From positions 3,320,001 to 3,384,000 of the forward strand of contig NZ_CP159996.1 in the NCBI RefSeq assembly GCF_040703035.1: a DNA stretch of 64,000 bases, in the 5' to 3' direction. Positions 1 to 7,768 of the stretch are shown here, in pieces (position 1 is the stretch's first letter; each line of letters begins with the position of its first letter). Position numbers and translations under genes: made by a program. The notes below the pieces were generated by a model, which saw only the letters and a list, made by a program, of their open reading frames with translations, did no database searches and had not been told where the DNA came from. The DNA is from Terribacillus aidingensis (GTDB lineage Bacteria > Bacillota > Bacilli > Bacillales > Amphibacillaceae).

Positions 1-773
1 CTTGCGAGCCAGCCTCCGTCAACAGCCAGAACATGGCCATTCATATAGTCAGATGCACGACTTGCCAGGAATACAACTACACCCATCAAATCAGACGGAT
101 CTGCCCAGCGGCCGCTCGGAATCCGGGACAAAATCTCTGCGTTACGTTTTTCATCGGCACGGATCGGTGCAGTATTGGCAGTCGCCACATACCCCGGTGC
201 AATCGCATTCGTTTGGATATTATAAGCGCCCAGCTCGTTGGCAAAGGCTTTCGTCAATCCTGCAACAGCATGCTTGCTTGCCGTATATGACGGTACGAAT
301 TTGCCGCCTTGGAACGACAGCATCGATGCGACATTGATGATTTTTCCGCCGCCTTGTTCTGCCATCACCTTAGCCGCTTCCTGCCCTAACAAATAGACAG
401 CATGCAGATTAACGTCCATGACCTTATCCCAGTCTTCTTCCTTGTACTCAAGCAAAGGTGTCCGGATAATTGTACCAGCGTTATTTACGAGAATATCAAC
501 CTTTCCGAAGACCTCCACACAACTCGTCACAACCTGCTTCACTTTTTCTCTATCTGTCAGATCAGCCTGATGAAAATGTGCCCTGCCACCAGCTTCTTCA
601 ATCAATGCTTTCGTTTCCTCCCAATCATCCCGGTGTGTCACGACGAAGACATCAGCCCCTGCCTTTGCCAGAGCGACTGCATAGCCCTGACCCAGTCCCT
701 TGCTGCCGCCTGTCACAATTGCAACCTTGCCAGTCAAATCGAAATAACTCATGGAAAAGTCCGTCAAACTCAT
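1..773 (-). CDS. kduD: KduD, 2-deoxy-D-gluconate 3-dehydrogenase (SDR), 3' end cut by the window
   Basis: Cytosolic NAD-dependent SDR that oxidises 2,5-diketo-3-deoxygluconate/2-keto-3-deoxygluconate intermediates in pectin and hexuronate breakdown. The translation begins MSLTDFSMSYFDLTGKVAIV and carries the cofactor glycine motif TGGSKGLG at residues 21-28, NNAG, and the catalytic YTASK. It reads to GGWLA at the left edge, so only the last residue or so is missing. The start is set by AAAGGGGGAT just upstream; an in-frame ATG at 752 is less well placed. It lies 12 bp after kduI in the same direction, so the two form an operon under the kduI promoter. Family identity is firm; the KduD subtype rests on similarity and on the kduI partner. 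Confidence 0.93.
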   Translation of the reverse strand, partial: MSLTDFSMSYFDLTGKVAIVTGGSKGLGQGYAVALAKAGADVFVVTHRDDWEETKALIEEAGGRAHFHQADLTDREKVKQVVTSCVEVFGKVDILVNNAGTIIRTPLLEYKEEDWDKVMDVNLHAVYLLGQEAAKVMAEQGGGKIINVASMLSFQGGKFVPSYTASKHAVAGLTKAFANELGAYNIQTNAIAPGYVATANTAPIRADEKRNAEILSRIPSGRWADPSDLMGVVVFLASRASDYMNGHVLAVDGGWLA

Positions 774-785
774 CTTTATCCCCCT

Positions 786-1616
786 TTAGCGAAGCTCATC
801 CATCGACACTTGATCCATGTCGGTGTACGTCTTGTTTTCTCCAGCCATTGCCCAAATGAATGCATAGTTGCTTGTTGCGCTTCCGCAATGGATGGACCAA
901 GGCGGAGAAATGACTGCTTGTTCATTTTTCATGACAAGATGACGTGTTTCTTGCGGTTCCCCCATCAAATGGAACATACGTGCATCTTCATCCAAATCGA
1001 TATACAGGTACGCTTCCATCCGGCGGTTATGAGTATGTGTCGGCATGCTATTCCAGACACTGCCGCTTTCCAAAATCGTGATACCCATGGCAATTTGACA
1101 GCTTTGAATACCTTCCAAATGAATGATGCGGCGGATCACGCGTTCATTCGCACTTTCCTTAGCACCCATCGCATCTCCCGGAACATCTTGGAATGAGACG
1201 TGCTTGGTCGGATAAGTGGTATGTGCAGGTGCAGAAAACAGATAATACTTAGCTGGATCTGTTTCATCATTGCTGGTAAACAGTAATTCCTGATTGCCTT
1301 TGCCAATATAAATGCAATCCTTGTTCGCCATTTCGTATGATTCTCCATCAACTGATATTTTTCCATTTCCGCCGATATTGAAAATCCCGACTTCCCGTCG
1401 TTCCAGGAAGTAATCCGCTTTGATTTCGTCATAGCCCTCTAAAGCAACCGAGCTGCCGGCTGGCTGAATACCTCCGATGATCGTCCGGTCCTCCATGCTG
1501 TATACAAGCTTGATTTCTCCAGGTACAAAAAGTTCCTCAACTAAGTAATGATTGCGTAATTCCTCGGTTGTGAATGTTTTTGCATGGTCTGGGTGAGTCG
1601 CGTATCGCAGTTCCAT
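786..1616 (-). CDS. kduI: KduI, 5-keto-4-deoxyuronate isomerase
   Basis: 4-deoxy-L-threo-5-hexosulose-uronate ketol-isomerase, a cupin-fold zinc enzyme converting the unsaturated uronate product of pectin lyases into the substrate of KduD. The 276-residue protein starting MELRYATHPDHAK has the usual family length. The metal site is visible as H194-x-H196 and E201 in the PTHTHNRRMEAY segment, with a further His in the SIHCGSAT segment near the C terminus. The reading frame is open 14 codons further upstream, but AAGGAG lies 9 nt before the ATG at 1616, which fixes that start. First gene of a kduI-kduD operon. Its promoter region has a -10 box, a cre-like site and a long palindrome. Confidence 0.95.
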   Translation of the reverse strand: MELRYATHPDHAKTFTTEELRNHYLVEELFVPGEIKLVYSMEDRTIIGGIQPAGSSVALEGYDEIKADYFLERREVGIFNIGGNGKISVDGESYEMANKDCIYIGKGNQELLFTSNDETDPAKYYLFSAPAHTTYPTKHVSFQDVPGDAMGAKESANERVIRRIIHLEGIQSCQIAMGITILESGSVWNSMPTHTHNRRMEAYLYIDLDEDARMFHLMGEPQETRHLVMKNEQAVISPPWSIHCGSATSNYAFIWAMAGENKTYTDMDQVSMDELR

Positions 1617-1690
1617 TTCTATCATCTCCTTACTTTTTTCAGTAGCTCCCGCTTCCATTGAAACCCCTTACATTTATATTAAGAAGTAAA

Positions 1691-1709
1691 GACATCAGAA
1701 TCTGATGTC
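1691..1709. repeat. Short perfect inverted repeat in the kdu leader
   Basis: GACATCAGA-A-TCTGATGTC is a perfect 9-bp inverted repeat with a 1-nt centre. It lies 5 nt from the longer palindrome, inside the predicted 5' leader of kduI. No T-run follows on the minus strand, so it does not look like a terminator. It could be a second regulator site or an RNA hairpin. Confidence 0.5.
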
Positions 1710-1713
1710 CTCA

Positions 1714-1740
1714 ACACCGTTCCACATTGTGGAACGGTGT
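1714..1740. promoter_or_regulatory. 27-bp perfect palindrome, candidate KdgR/IclR-type operator of kduID
   Basis: The 13-bp arms ACACCGTTCCACA and TGTGGAACGGTGT flank one central T. It lies just downstream of a minus-strand TATAAT (1749-1744), so it would cover the transcription start of kduI, a repressor position. Kdu genes are commonly controlled by IclR-family KdgR proteins that bind palindromes of this kind. The family assignment is inference and no regulator gene is in view. Confidence 0.6.
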
Positions 1741-1753
1741 TTCATTATATTAA

Positions 1754-1768
1754 TTATAGCGCTTTCAT
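1754..1768 (-). promoter_or_regulatory. cre-like CcpA site in the kduI promoter
   Basis: On the minus strand ATGAAAGCGCTATAA matches the cre consensus WTGNAARCGNWWWCA at all but the penultimate base. It lies directly upstream of the kduI -10 box (TATAAT, 1749-1744), where CcpA binding would repress. Glucose repression of kdu genes is expected in Bacillaceae. Confidence 0.6.
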
Positions 1769-1932
1769 TTTAATAAATCCAGCCTAATTATACAATATGA
1801 CATATTATTTCCATTCTGTCAGTTTAATCAAATGAATCTATCATTTGACAACCTAATCATTACAGCATCCATTCCCTTCCAGTCCAAATTTCTGATAAAC
1901 TGGTAGTAATACAGATGAAAGGGATTACAACT

Positions 1933-3597
1933 ATGCATTCAACCTTGGAAATGATCATATCGATATTCGAGCGTGCTGCCTTGCTGCTGATTATCCTTTT
2001 TTTCCTGACGAAAATTAAAGGGTTTAAGGAAATACTCCAAAAAGAAGATCACTCGGTCCGGGAACTCAGTGTGCTGACTGTCGTCTTTTGCAGTTTTGCT
2101 ATATTCGGGACATATTCAGGAATTGAAGTGGAAGGTAGCCTCGTCAATATAAGGACAGTGGCTATCTTTTCTGGCGGTATTTTATTCGGACCGTGGGTCG
2201 GCATCATTACGGGGATCGTATCAGGATTGCACCGTTATTTGATCGATATTGATGGTATCACTTCCTTACCTTGCTTGATCACTAGTGTGACTGCAGGTTT
2301 TGCCTCCGGTTTTATCAATAAAAAAGTCAAAAAGCATCGTTGGTGGTATGTCGGTATCGGTGCAGGTATTCTGAGCCAGGTATTGACCATGCTGCTGATC
2401 ATTGCACTCGGGGAGCCAAGGTCTCAAGGTATCTCTATCGTAGAACAAATAGCAGTTCCGATGATGATTGGAGAAATCAGCATCGGTTTACTCATCCTGC
2501 TCGTCCATAATATCGAGGGAGAAAAGAAACAAATTGCCGCCGCTCAGGCTAAGCTTGCATTGGATATTGCCAACAAGACACTACCGTATTTCCGGTCCAT
2601 CACACCCGCTTCCTTGCAGCGTATCTGCCAAATCATCAAAGAAGAGATTGATGCGGATGCTGTGGCCATAACGGATACCAAAACAGTGGTTGCTTATTAC
2701 GGACTCGGAGCGGAGCGCTATCAGGATACAACGTCGATTGTAAGCGAAATGACGAAGCAGGCAATCAATAGCGGCGAAATTGTCATCCGGAATGAAGTTG
2801 ATGATCATCATCTGCCGCAGATGCACTGTTTGCTCATCGTTCCTTTCCAGGAAGGCGACGAGGTGACAGGTGCTTTAAAGATATATTATGAAAAGGAAAA
2901 CCGGATAACAGACTCTTTACAGACGCTTGGAATTGGGTTGGCACAGATCATTTCAAATCTGATGGAGATTTCCCGAATTGAGCAGATCAAAGAAACAGCT
3001 AATAAGGCTGAGCTCAAGGCTCTGCAATCAAAGATCAATCCGCATTTCCTCTTTAACTCGCTGAATGCGATCGCATCAACAACGAGGCGCGATCCGAACC
3101 GGGCTCGTGAGCTGATCCATAATCTATCTGGCTACTTGCGTTATAACCTGGAGCTTCATGATGAAATGATAGCTATAGAAGAGGAGCTGAAGCAGGTGCG
3201 CGATTATGTGGAAATCGAGAAATCCCGCTTCGGTGACAAGCTCCAGATTGTGTATGATATTGATCCGGTACAGATAAAGGTTCCTAGTCTGCTGCTGCAG
3301 CCTTTGGTAGAGAATGCTATCCATCATGGCGTTCGCAAACGAAAATGGCAAGGTGCGGTCTATCTCTCTGTCAAAGCACGGGAGAATGATATCCGCATCA
3401 GTATACGAGACACAGGAGTTGGGATCGACCCAGAGATTGTTGAGAAACTATATAAGGATGAAGCAAGTGTGAAAAATATCGGACTAGCCAACGTGCATCA
3501 GCGGGTCCGTTTAATCTATGGAAAAGGTCTGACTATCAATCAGCTTGATCCCGGTACGGAGATTTACTTTGATATACCAGTGAAGGAAGGGAAATGA
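1933..3597 (+). CDS. LytS-family sensor histidine kinase
   Basis: Membrane sensor kinase of the 5TM-LYT type, 554 residues. An N-terminal hydrophobic region (about residues 1-200) holds the multi-helix 5TMR-LYT sensor, followed by a GAF-like segment (about 215-355), a LytS-type His_kinase domain with the phospho-acceptor His in NPHFLFNSLN, and an ATPase domain with DTGVGI. The frame is open from an ATG at 1915, but AAAGGGAT sits 9 nt before the ATG at 1933 and nothing precedes 1915, so 1933 is chosen. Its stop overlaps the start of the response regulator gene (ATGA). LytS-type kinases in other bacteria sense pyruvate or related metabolites; the ligand here is unknown. Confidence 0.93.
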   Translation: MHSTLEMIISIFERAALLLIILFFLTKIKGFKEILQKEDHSVRELSVLTVVFCSFAIFGTYSGIEVEGSLVNIRTVAIFSGGILFGPWVGIITGIVSGLHRYLIDIDGITSLPCLITSVTAGFASGFINKKVKKHRWWYVGIGAGILSQVLTMLLIIALGEPRSQGISIVEQIAVPMMIGEISIGLLILLVHNIEGEKKQIAAAQAKLALDIANKTLPYFRSITPASLQRICQIIKEEIDADAVAITDTKTVVAYYGLGAERYQDTTSIVSEMTKQAINSGEIVIRNEVDDHHLPQMHCLLIVPFQEGDEVTGALKIYYEKENRITDSLQTLGIGLAQIISNLMEISRIEQIKETANKAELKALQSKINPHFLFNSLNAIASTTRRDPNRARELIHNLSGYLRYNLELHDEMIAIEEELKQVRDYVEIEKSRFGDKLQIVYDIDPVQIKVPSLLLQPLVENAIHHGVRKRKWQGAVYLSVKARENDIRISIRDTGVGIDPEIVEKLYKDEASVKNIGLANVHQRVRLIYGKGLTINQLDPGTEIYFDIPVKEGK

Positions 3598-4331
3598 ACA
3601 TGTCATTACGGGCAATCATTGCGGAAGATGAATTACCGGCACAGGAGGAGCTGCAGTATTTGATTGAGACTTATAGCTCTATTGAAGTAACAAACTGCTT
3701 CGATGATGGATTGGATGTACTGAAATATTTTCAGGAGCACACCACAGATGTATTGTTCCTCGATATTAATCTGCCGTCGTTGGATGGCATGATGCTGGCG
3801 GGGAGCCTGGCTCAGTTCAAGCATAAACCGACCATCGTATTTACAACTGCCTATAAAGAACATGCAGCTAAGGCATTTGAGCTTGAAGCATTCGACTATA
3901 TATTAAAGCCATACAGCGAGGAACGTGTTGCGGCAATGCTTAAGAAACTAGAATCACAGAAAGCATCGGCAGATACAGAGCGAGTAGAATCAGCAGAGAC
4001 ACCAGCGCGGCTGAATGTTTGGAAGGACGAGAAGATCTATGTAATCAATTTAAAGGAAATTGCCTTCGCCGAGGCCGACGAGAAGCAGACAACTGTGCAC
4101 ACAAAGGATGCGGTTTATACTTACCCTGGTTCTATCAGTACTTTCGAGCAGCAGCTTCCAACAGATATGTTCTTCCGCTGTCATCGTTCTTATATCGTAA
4201 ATACAGAAAAAATACATGAGATTCTGCCTTGGTTCCATAATACGTATCTTGTGAAAATGAAAGGACTTAATGAGCAGATTCCAGTGAGCCGCAGTAAAGC
4301 AAAAGAGTTCAGACAGATTATGCGCCTTTAA
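3594..4331 (+). CDS. LytTR-family response regulator
   Basis: Cytosolic DNA-binding response regulator, 245 residues. The receiver domain (about 1-120) has the acidic pocket AEDE, the phospho-Asp in VLFLDINLPSLDG and a conserved FTTAYKEHA followed by the Lys in ILKPYSEER. The C-terminal LytTR domain (about 140-245) has FFRCHRSYIVN and IPVSRSKAKEF. It overlaps the kinase gene by 4 nt and so is translationally coupled. The next gene is an OFA-type MFS transporter, the kind of target known for the E. coli LytS/LytTR pair YpdAB. No clear tandem LytTR site was identified by eye. Confidence 0.93.
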   Translation: MNMSLRAIIAEDELPAQEELQYLIETYSSIEVTNCFDDGLDVLKYFQEHTTDVLFLDINLPSLDGMMLAGSLAQFKHKPTIVFTTAYKEHAAKAFELEAFDYILKPYSEERVAAMLKKLESQKASADTERVESAETPARLNVWKDEKIYVINLKEIAFAEADEKQTTVHTKDAVYTYPGSISTFEQQLPTDMFFRCHRSYIVNTEKIHEILPWFHNTYLVKMKGLNEQIPVSRSKAKEFRQIMRL

Positions 4332-4364
4332 GGACCATTCATTCCTCAAATAGAGCAACTCAAG

Positions 4365-4401
4365 AGAAAACGCTTTCAGATACATCTGCGGCGGATATGA
4401 T
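4365..4401 (+). promoter_or_regulatory. cre site overlapping a candidate promoter of the OFA transporter gene
   Basis: AGAAAACGCTTTCA (4365-4378) matches the 14-nt core of the cre consensus at 13 positions. A weak -35 TTTCAG (4374-4379) and a -10 TATGAT (4396-4401) with a 16-nt spacer lie on top of and after it. This suggests CcpA control of the transporter separately from, or in addition to, the response regulator. The promoter call is weaker than the cre call. Confidence 0.5.
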
Positions 4402-4441
4402 AAAACTATCAAAACAACGTAGATGAAATGAGGGACTTCTC

Positions 4442-5671
4442 ATGAAAACAGGAACGAATCGCTGGCTGATTGTACTTGGTACAATCATAACCCAAATTGG
4501 TCTAGGTACTATTTATACATGGAGTCTATTTAACCAGCCATTGGCTGAAGCATATGGGTGGAGCACCTCTTCTGTAGCTATCACGTTCTCGATTACGAGC
4601 TTTGCACTTGCAGTAGCCACTCTTTTCGGCGGAAAGCTGCAGGATAAACTCGGCATCAAGAAACTGGTCATCTTTGCCGGAATCCTGCTCGGTGCCGGGC
4701 TGATATTAAGCTCTCTAGCTACATCACTATGGCTCATCTATCTATTAGCAGGCGTTGTTGTCGGCTTCGCCAACGGTATTGCTTATATTACTACACTATC
4801 GAACGTCATTAAATGGTTCCCGGAAAAGAAAGGTCTGATATCTGGTATATCAGTAGGGGCATTCGGAACAGGAAGCTTAGTCTTCAAATATATTAACCAA
4901 GCACTGCTTTCATCAGCTGGTGTACAAGGTACATTCTTAATCTGGGGAATAGCAGCACTTATCTTAATCTGCGGAGGAGCCTTCTTCCTTAAGGATGCTA
5001 TCCTTCCACAGGAAACAACTACTGGGGCAGCAACCAAGAACTTCAGTACCAAGGAAATGCTTCATACGAAACAAGCATATATTCTGTTCATCATCTTCCT
5101 GACAGCCTGCATGAGCGGCTTGTATTTAATCGGGATCGTTAAAGATGCCGGCATGGAACTCGCGGGTCTTTCTGCTGCAACAGCAGCGAACGCCGTAGCT
5201 GTCGTTGCTATCTGTAATACGACTGGCAGAGTCGTACTAGGTGCCCTGTCCGATAAGGTGGAAAGGTTGTACTTGGTTGCTGCAGGACTTCTTGTCACTG
5301 CGGGAGCTGTCGCAGTACTAAGCATGGTAGAACTATCAACAACATTGTTCTTCATCTGTGTGGCGGCAATTGCTTTCTTCTTCGGCGGTAACATTACAGT
5401 CTTCCCGACTATCGTCGCTGATTATTTTGGATTGAAAAACCAAAGCAAAAACTATGGTGTCATTTATCAGGGGTTTGGTATCGGAGCTTTAGGAGGCTCA
5501 TTCATTGCGTCACTGCTTGGCGGATTCCAGCCAACATTCGTAGCTATCGCAGTACTTTGTGTCATTTCATTCTTCCTTGCGGTAACGGTCCGCAGTCCGC
5601 AGCAGCCAGCTGCTGCTAAGAAGAATAATGAACGCCGGCATTCACGCCCAGTCCCATCCCAGCAGCATTAA
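4442..5671 (+). CDS. OFA-family MFS transporter
   Basis: Integral membrane carrier of 409 residues with about 12 hydrophobic helices, of the oxalate:formate antiporter (OFA) branch of the major facilitator superfamily. It starts MKTGTNRWLIVLGTIITQIG with the family's early TIYTWSLFNQP stretch, has the GGKLQDKLG loop between helices 2 and 3 and GALSDK between helices 8 and 9. GAGGGA lies 6-7 nt before the ATG. It follows the LytS/LytTR genes by 110 bp with its own cre-bearing promoter. In E. coli the OFA protein YhjX is the regulated target of a pyruvate-responsive LytS/LytTR system, so a monocarboxylate such as pyruvate is a plausible substrate, by inference only. Confidence 0.88.
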   Translation: MKTGTNRWLIVLGTIITQIGLGTIYTWSLFNQPLAEAYGWSTSSVAITFSITSFALAVATLFGGKLQDKLGIKKLVIFAGILLGAGLILSSLATSLWLIYLLAGVVVGFANGIAYITTLSNVIKWFPEKKGLISGISVGAFGTGSLVFKYINQALLSSAGVQGTFLIWGIAALILICGGAFFLKDAILPQETTTGAATKNFSTKEMLHTKQAYILFIIFLTACMSGLYLIGIVKDAGMELAGLSAATAANAVAVVAICNTTGRVVLGALSDKVERLYLVAAGLLVTAGAVAVLSMVELSTTLFFICVAAIAFFFGGNITVFPTIVADYFGLKNQSKNYGVIYQGFGIGALGGSFIASLLGGFQPTFVAIAVLCVISFFLAVTVRSPQQPAAAKKNNERRHSRPVPSQQH

Positions 5672-5677
5672 ATGACT

Positions 5678-5708
5678 AACCCAGGAGCAGACATAGCTCC
5701 TGGGTTTT
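5678..5708 (+). terminator. Terminator of the OFA transporter gene
   Basis: AACCCAGGAGC and GCTCCTGGGTT form an 11-bp stem with a 7-nt loop, and the run of T continues from the stem. It overlaps the end of the convergent GNAT gene. Confidence 0.85.
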
Positions 5709-6258
5709 AGTTTGTGCGCGGATCAGTCGCCAGTATAGAGTATTTATAATGATCCTCGAACTTGCCGTCAATACGAAGCAGGTCGCGTTCCAAGCCTTCT
5801 CGTTGGAACCCGCATTTCTCCAGTACCGCAACCGACCCTAGATTTCGCGGCATTACCCCGGCTTCAACCCTGTGGAATTTTGCATCTCCGAAAGCAAAAT
5901 CCAATACAAGCTGTACAGCTTCTGTCATATAGCCTTTTCCATTATGTGCTTCATCCAGCGAATAACCGATCATGCATTTTTCTGCTGTAGTCCGCTCAAT
6001 AAAGAATAAAGAAGCAGTGCCAATCAAAACATTATCCTGTTTCAGGAATATTCCGAATTCATAGCGTTTATCATCCTGCCAATCCTTCTTTGCCGCTTCA
6101 ATATTCTTTTTGTATTTCTCCAGTGTATAGTCCGAATCACTGCGTTCTACCGGTGAGATAGACTCAAAAAGTTCTCTGTTGCGCAGGTTCAGATCAAGAA
6201 GCTCACTGGCATGCTTTTTCTCTAATGGTTTGATTTGCAATCTTTCACTTTCATACAT
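5707..6258 (-). CDS. RimJ/RimL-type GNAT N-acetyltransferase
   Basis: Cytosolic acyl-CoA-dependent acetyltransferase of 183 residues. It has the RimJ/L layout: an opening ERLQIKPLEKKHASELL, the acetyl-CoA region IGYSLDEAHNGKGYMTEAVQ (about residues 97-116) and the late GVMPRNLGSVAVLEKCGFQREG. This family acetylates protein N termini or small amines; the substrate here cannot be named. GGGAG precedes the ATG. It is convergent with the OFA transporter gene and shares its terminator region. The gene is 58 bp downstream of the AGE isomerase gene, but a terminator separates them. Confidence 0.9.
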   Translation of the reverse strand: MYESERLQIKPLEKKHASELLDLNLRNRELFESISPVERSDSDYTLEKYKKNIEAAKKDWQDDKRYEFGIFLKQDNVLIGTASLFFIERTTAEKCMIGYSLDEAHNGKGYMTEAVQLVLDFAFGDAKFHRVEAGVMPRNLGSVAVLEKCGFQREGLERDLLRIDGKFEDHYKYSILATDPRTN

Positions 6259-6297
6259 ACAAATCCGCTCCCTTCCTTTTCATTATAACAATAAGAA

Positions 6298-6329
6298 AGA
6301 GGATCTGCGCAAAGCGCTACAGATCCTCT
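6298..6329 (-). terminator. Terminator of the AGE isomerase gene
   Basis: AGAGGATCTG and CAGATCCTCT form a 10-bp stem around a GCG-containing loop. On the minus strand it is followed by TTTCTTATT. The left end of the isomerase gene runs into the stem. Confidence 0.75.
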
Positions 6330-7513
6330 CCACGGTAGGTCGCTATCAGGTAGCTTGCACTAATCGGATGATAATCCGTTTTCGGGGAAGGGCTTTTAAC
6401 CTTGTCCTCGACTTTATTATCGGCTGTGAGCCATTGATACCAGGCTCCATGTAGCGAATCGATGAAATGTTCCTGTACATATCGGAAAAGTTCCTCATAA
6501 TGCTCACTATATACATCATTCCCTGTCTGACCATGCAGCAATGCTGAGGCCGCCAGCGTTTCTGCTAAAACCCAATAAGACTTTCCTTTATCGATCAACT
6601 CTTTATCCGGGCTCATTACAAAGAATATACCGCCTTTTTCTTGATCATGGTAATGATTCCAGCCAGTTTGATAAAGCTCTTCTGCACGTTCAAGCAACCA
6701 GCTGTCCTGCTTGTGAATATACAGCCAAGCAAGGAGCTTGCTCCATTCAAATTGGTGACCTCCAACGAATCCATAGGCGCGAAATTCATCTCTTGTCTCG
6801 CCGTGATTGAATTGTTCATCCTTCATCCAAGCCTCATCGTAGTTTTCCCATATAAGGCCGTTACTTTGAGCAGCAAGTTTATTAGTTATTTGGTCTGCAA
6901 TACTTAAAGCCTGATCCAGGTATCTTTGCTGACCCGTTGTTGCATATGCAGTAATTGCTGACTCACATATGTGCATATTGCAATTTTGTCCGCGGTATTC
7001 CAAAAAGCTGGACCAATCTTGTGACGCTTCATCTTTATACAGTTTTACGGATGGCTCATAGAACCTTTCTTCCAGCACTTGATAGACATCAGCAAGCAGT
7101 TCCTCTGCTCCCTCTATATCTGCTTCCACCGCAGCAACCGCGGCCCGAAAGATGAATGCATGTCCATATGTCAGCTTCTTATCATCTGTCACACTTCCAT
7201 CCTGCATCTCTGTAAAATAACCGCCATACTCTTTATCCCTTAGTTTCTCCTGGAAAAAGGTTATGCCATGCTCTGCTGCCTCTTTGTATTCTGTTTGTCC
7301 TGTAAGTTTGAAGCCGACACTGAAATTATACAAGTGACGCGCCTGACCAACGATATGTTTGGTTCTATCCTCTGTGAGCGTGCCATCCATATAAAAGTCC
7401 TCGTTATACCCTCCGTATGTGCCGTCTATTGCCTCAGGATAATAGAATGCAAGTGTCTCTTCAATATGCTGATAGAGCCCTTGTCTTGTATGAAAATCAA
7501 ATGTATTTTTCAT
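6317..7513 (-). CDS. AGE-family epimerase/isomerase
   Basis: N-acylglucosamine 2-epimerase superfamily enzyme (398 residues), an (alpha/alpha)6-barrel that interconverts C2-epimeric or aldose/ketose sugars. Visible family signatures are GQARHLYNFSVG, the His-bearing QNCNMHICESAI, GGHQFEWSKLLAW and, near the end, DYHPISASYL, which carry the usual catalytic His residues. The frame opens at a GTG (7522), but AAAGGAG is correctly spaced for the ATG at 7513. Members include GlcNAc 2-epimerase, mannose or sulfoquinovose isomerase (YihS) and cellobiose 2-epimerase; the GHQFEW motif favours the first two groups. Monocistronic, divergent from the antiporter gene. Confidence 0.9.
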   Translation of the reverse strand: MKNTFDFHTRQGLYQHIEETLAFYYPEAIDGTYGGYNEDFYMDGTLTEDRTKHIVGQARHLYNFSVGFKLTGQTEYKEAAEHGITFFQEKLRDKEYGGYFTEMQDGSVTDDKKLTYGHAFIFRAAVAAVEADIEGAEELLADVYQVLEERFYEPSVKLYKDEASQDWSSFLEYRGQNCNMHICESAITAYATTGQQRYLDQALSIADQITNKLAAQSNGLIWENYDEAWMKDEQFNHGETRDEFRAYGFVGGHQFEWSKLLAWLYIHKQDSWLLERAEELYQTGWNHYHDQEKGGIFFVMSPDKELIDKGKSYWVLAETLAASALLHGQTGNDVYSEHYEELFRYVQEHFIDSLHGAWYQWLTADNKVEDKVKSPSPKTDYHPISASYLIATYRGEDL

Positions 7514-7586
7514 GACTGTCACTCCTTTGCATAGGTTACGTCACCTGTTTTCCCTTTTCTTCCAGCAGCAAACAGTTGAAAAGTGC

Positions 7587-7615
7587 TTGTTTTGGTTCTA
7601 TATCTACTTTATAAT
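7587..7615 (+). promoter_or_regulatory. Sigma-A promoter of the antiporter leader
   Basis: TTGTTT (7587-7592), a 17-nt spacer and TATAAT (7610-7615). Transcription would start near 7622, about 147 nt ahead of the antiporter start codon. Confidence 0.55.
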
Positions 7616-7650
7616 AAGTAACTATAAATTAATTACATATGCATTTTCCG

Positions 7651-7728
7651 GAGGAGCCTGCCACCCCAGGCTCCTCTGTGTCCTTTTTAGGCATATCCAC
7701 AGTGAAAACTGGCGGATATGCCTTTTTT
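7651..7728 (+). promoter_or_regulatory. Two-hairpin leader with intrinsic terminator before the antiporter gene
   Basis: Hairpin 1 pairs GAGGAGCCTG (7651-7660) with CAGGCTCCTC (7667-7676). Hairpin 2 pairs GGCATATCC (7690-7698) with GGATATGCC (7714-7722), contains an inner CAGT-GAAA-ACTG tetraloop helix, and is followed by TTTTTT (7723-7728). No plus-strand gene precedes it, so this terminator lies inside the antiporter leader or ends a roughly 105-nt small RNA. It resembles transcription attenuation. I recognise no known riboswitch class in it. Confidence 0.6.
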
Positions 7729-7768
7729 GCGGCCGGAACTGCATAAATACATTACAAAGGAGTAAGAT

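Noticed and set aside
402..1196. Long plus-strand ORF (264 codons)
   Set aside because: It is antisense to kduD/kduI, has no ribosome site and a composition unlike protein families.
1844..1860. TTGACAACC stretch upstream of the LytS gene as another copy of the shared palindrome
   Set aside because: It lacks the second half; only the two sites at 23558 and 25262 are palindromic.
7651..7728. A ydaO (c-di-AMP) or ykkC riboswitch
   Set aside because: The conserved cores of those RNAs are not present; the leader was kept as an unassigned attenuator.
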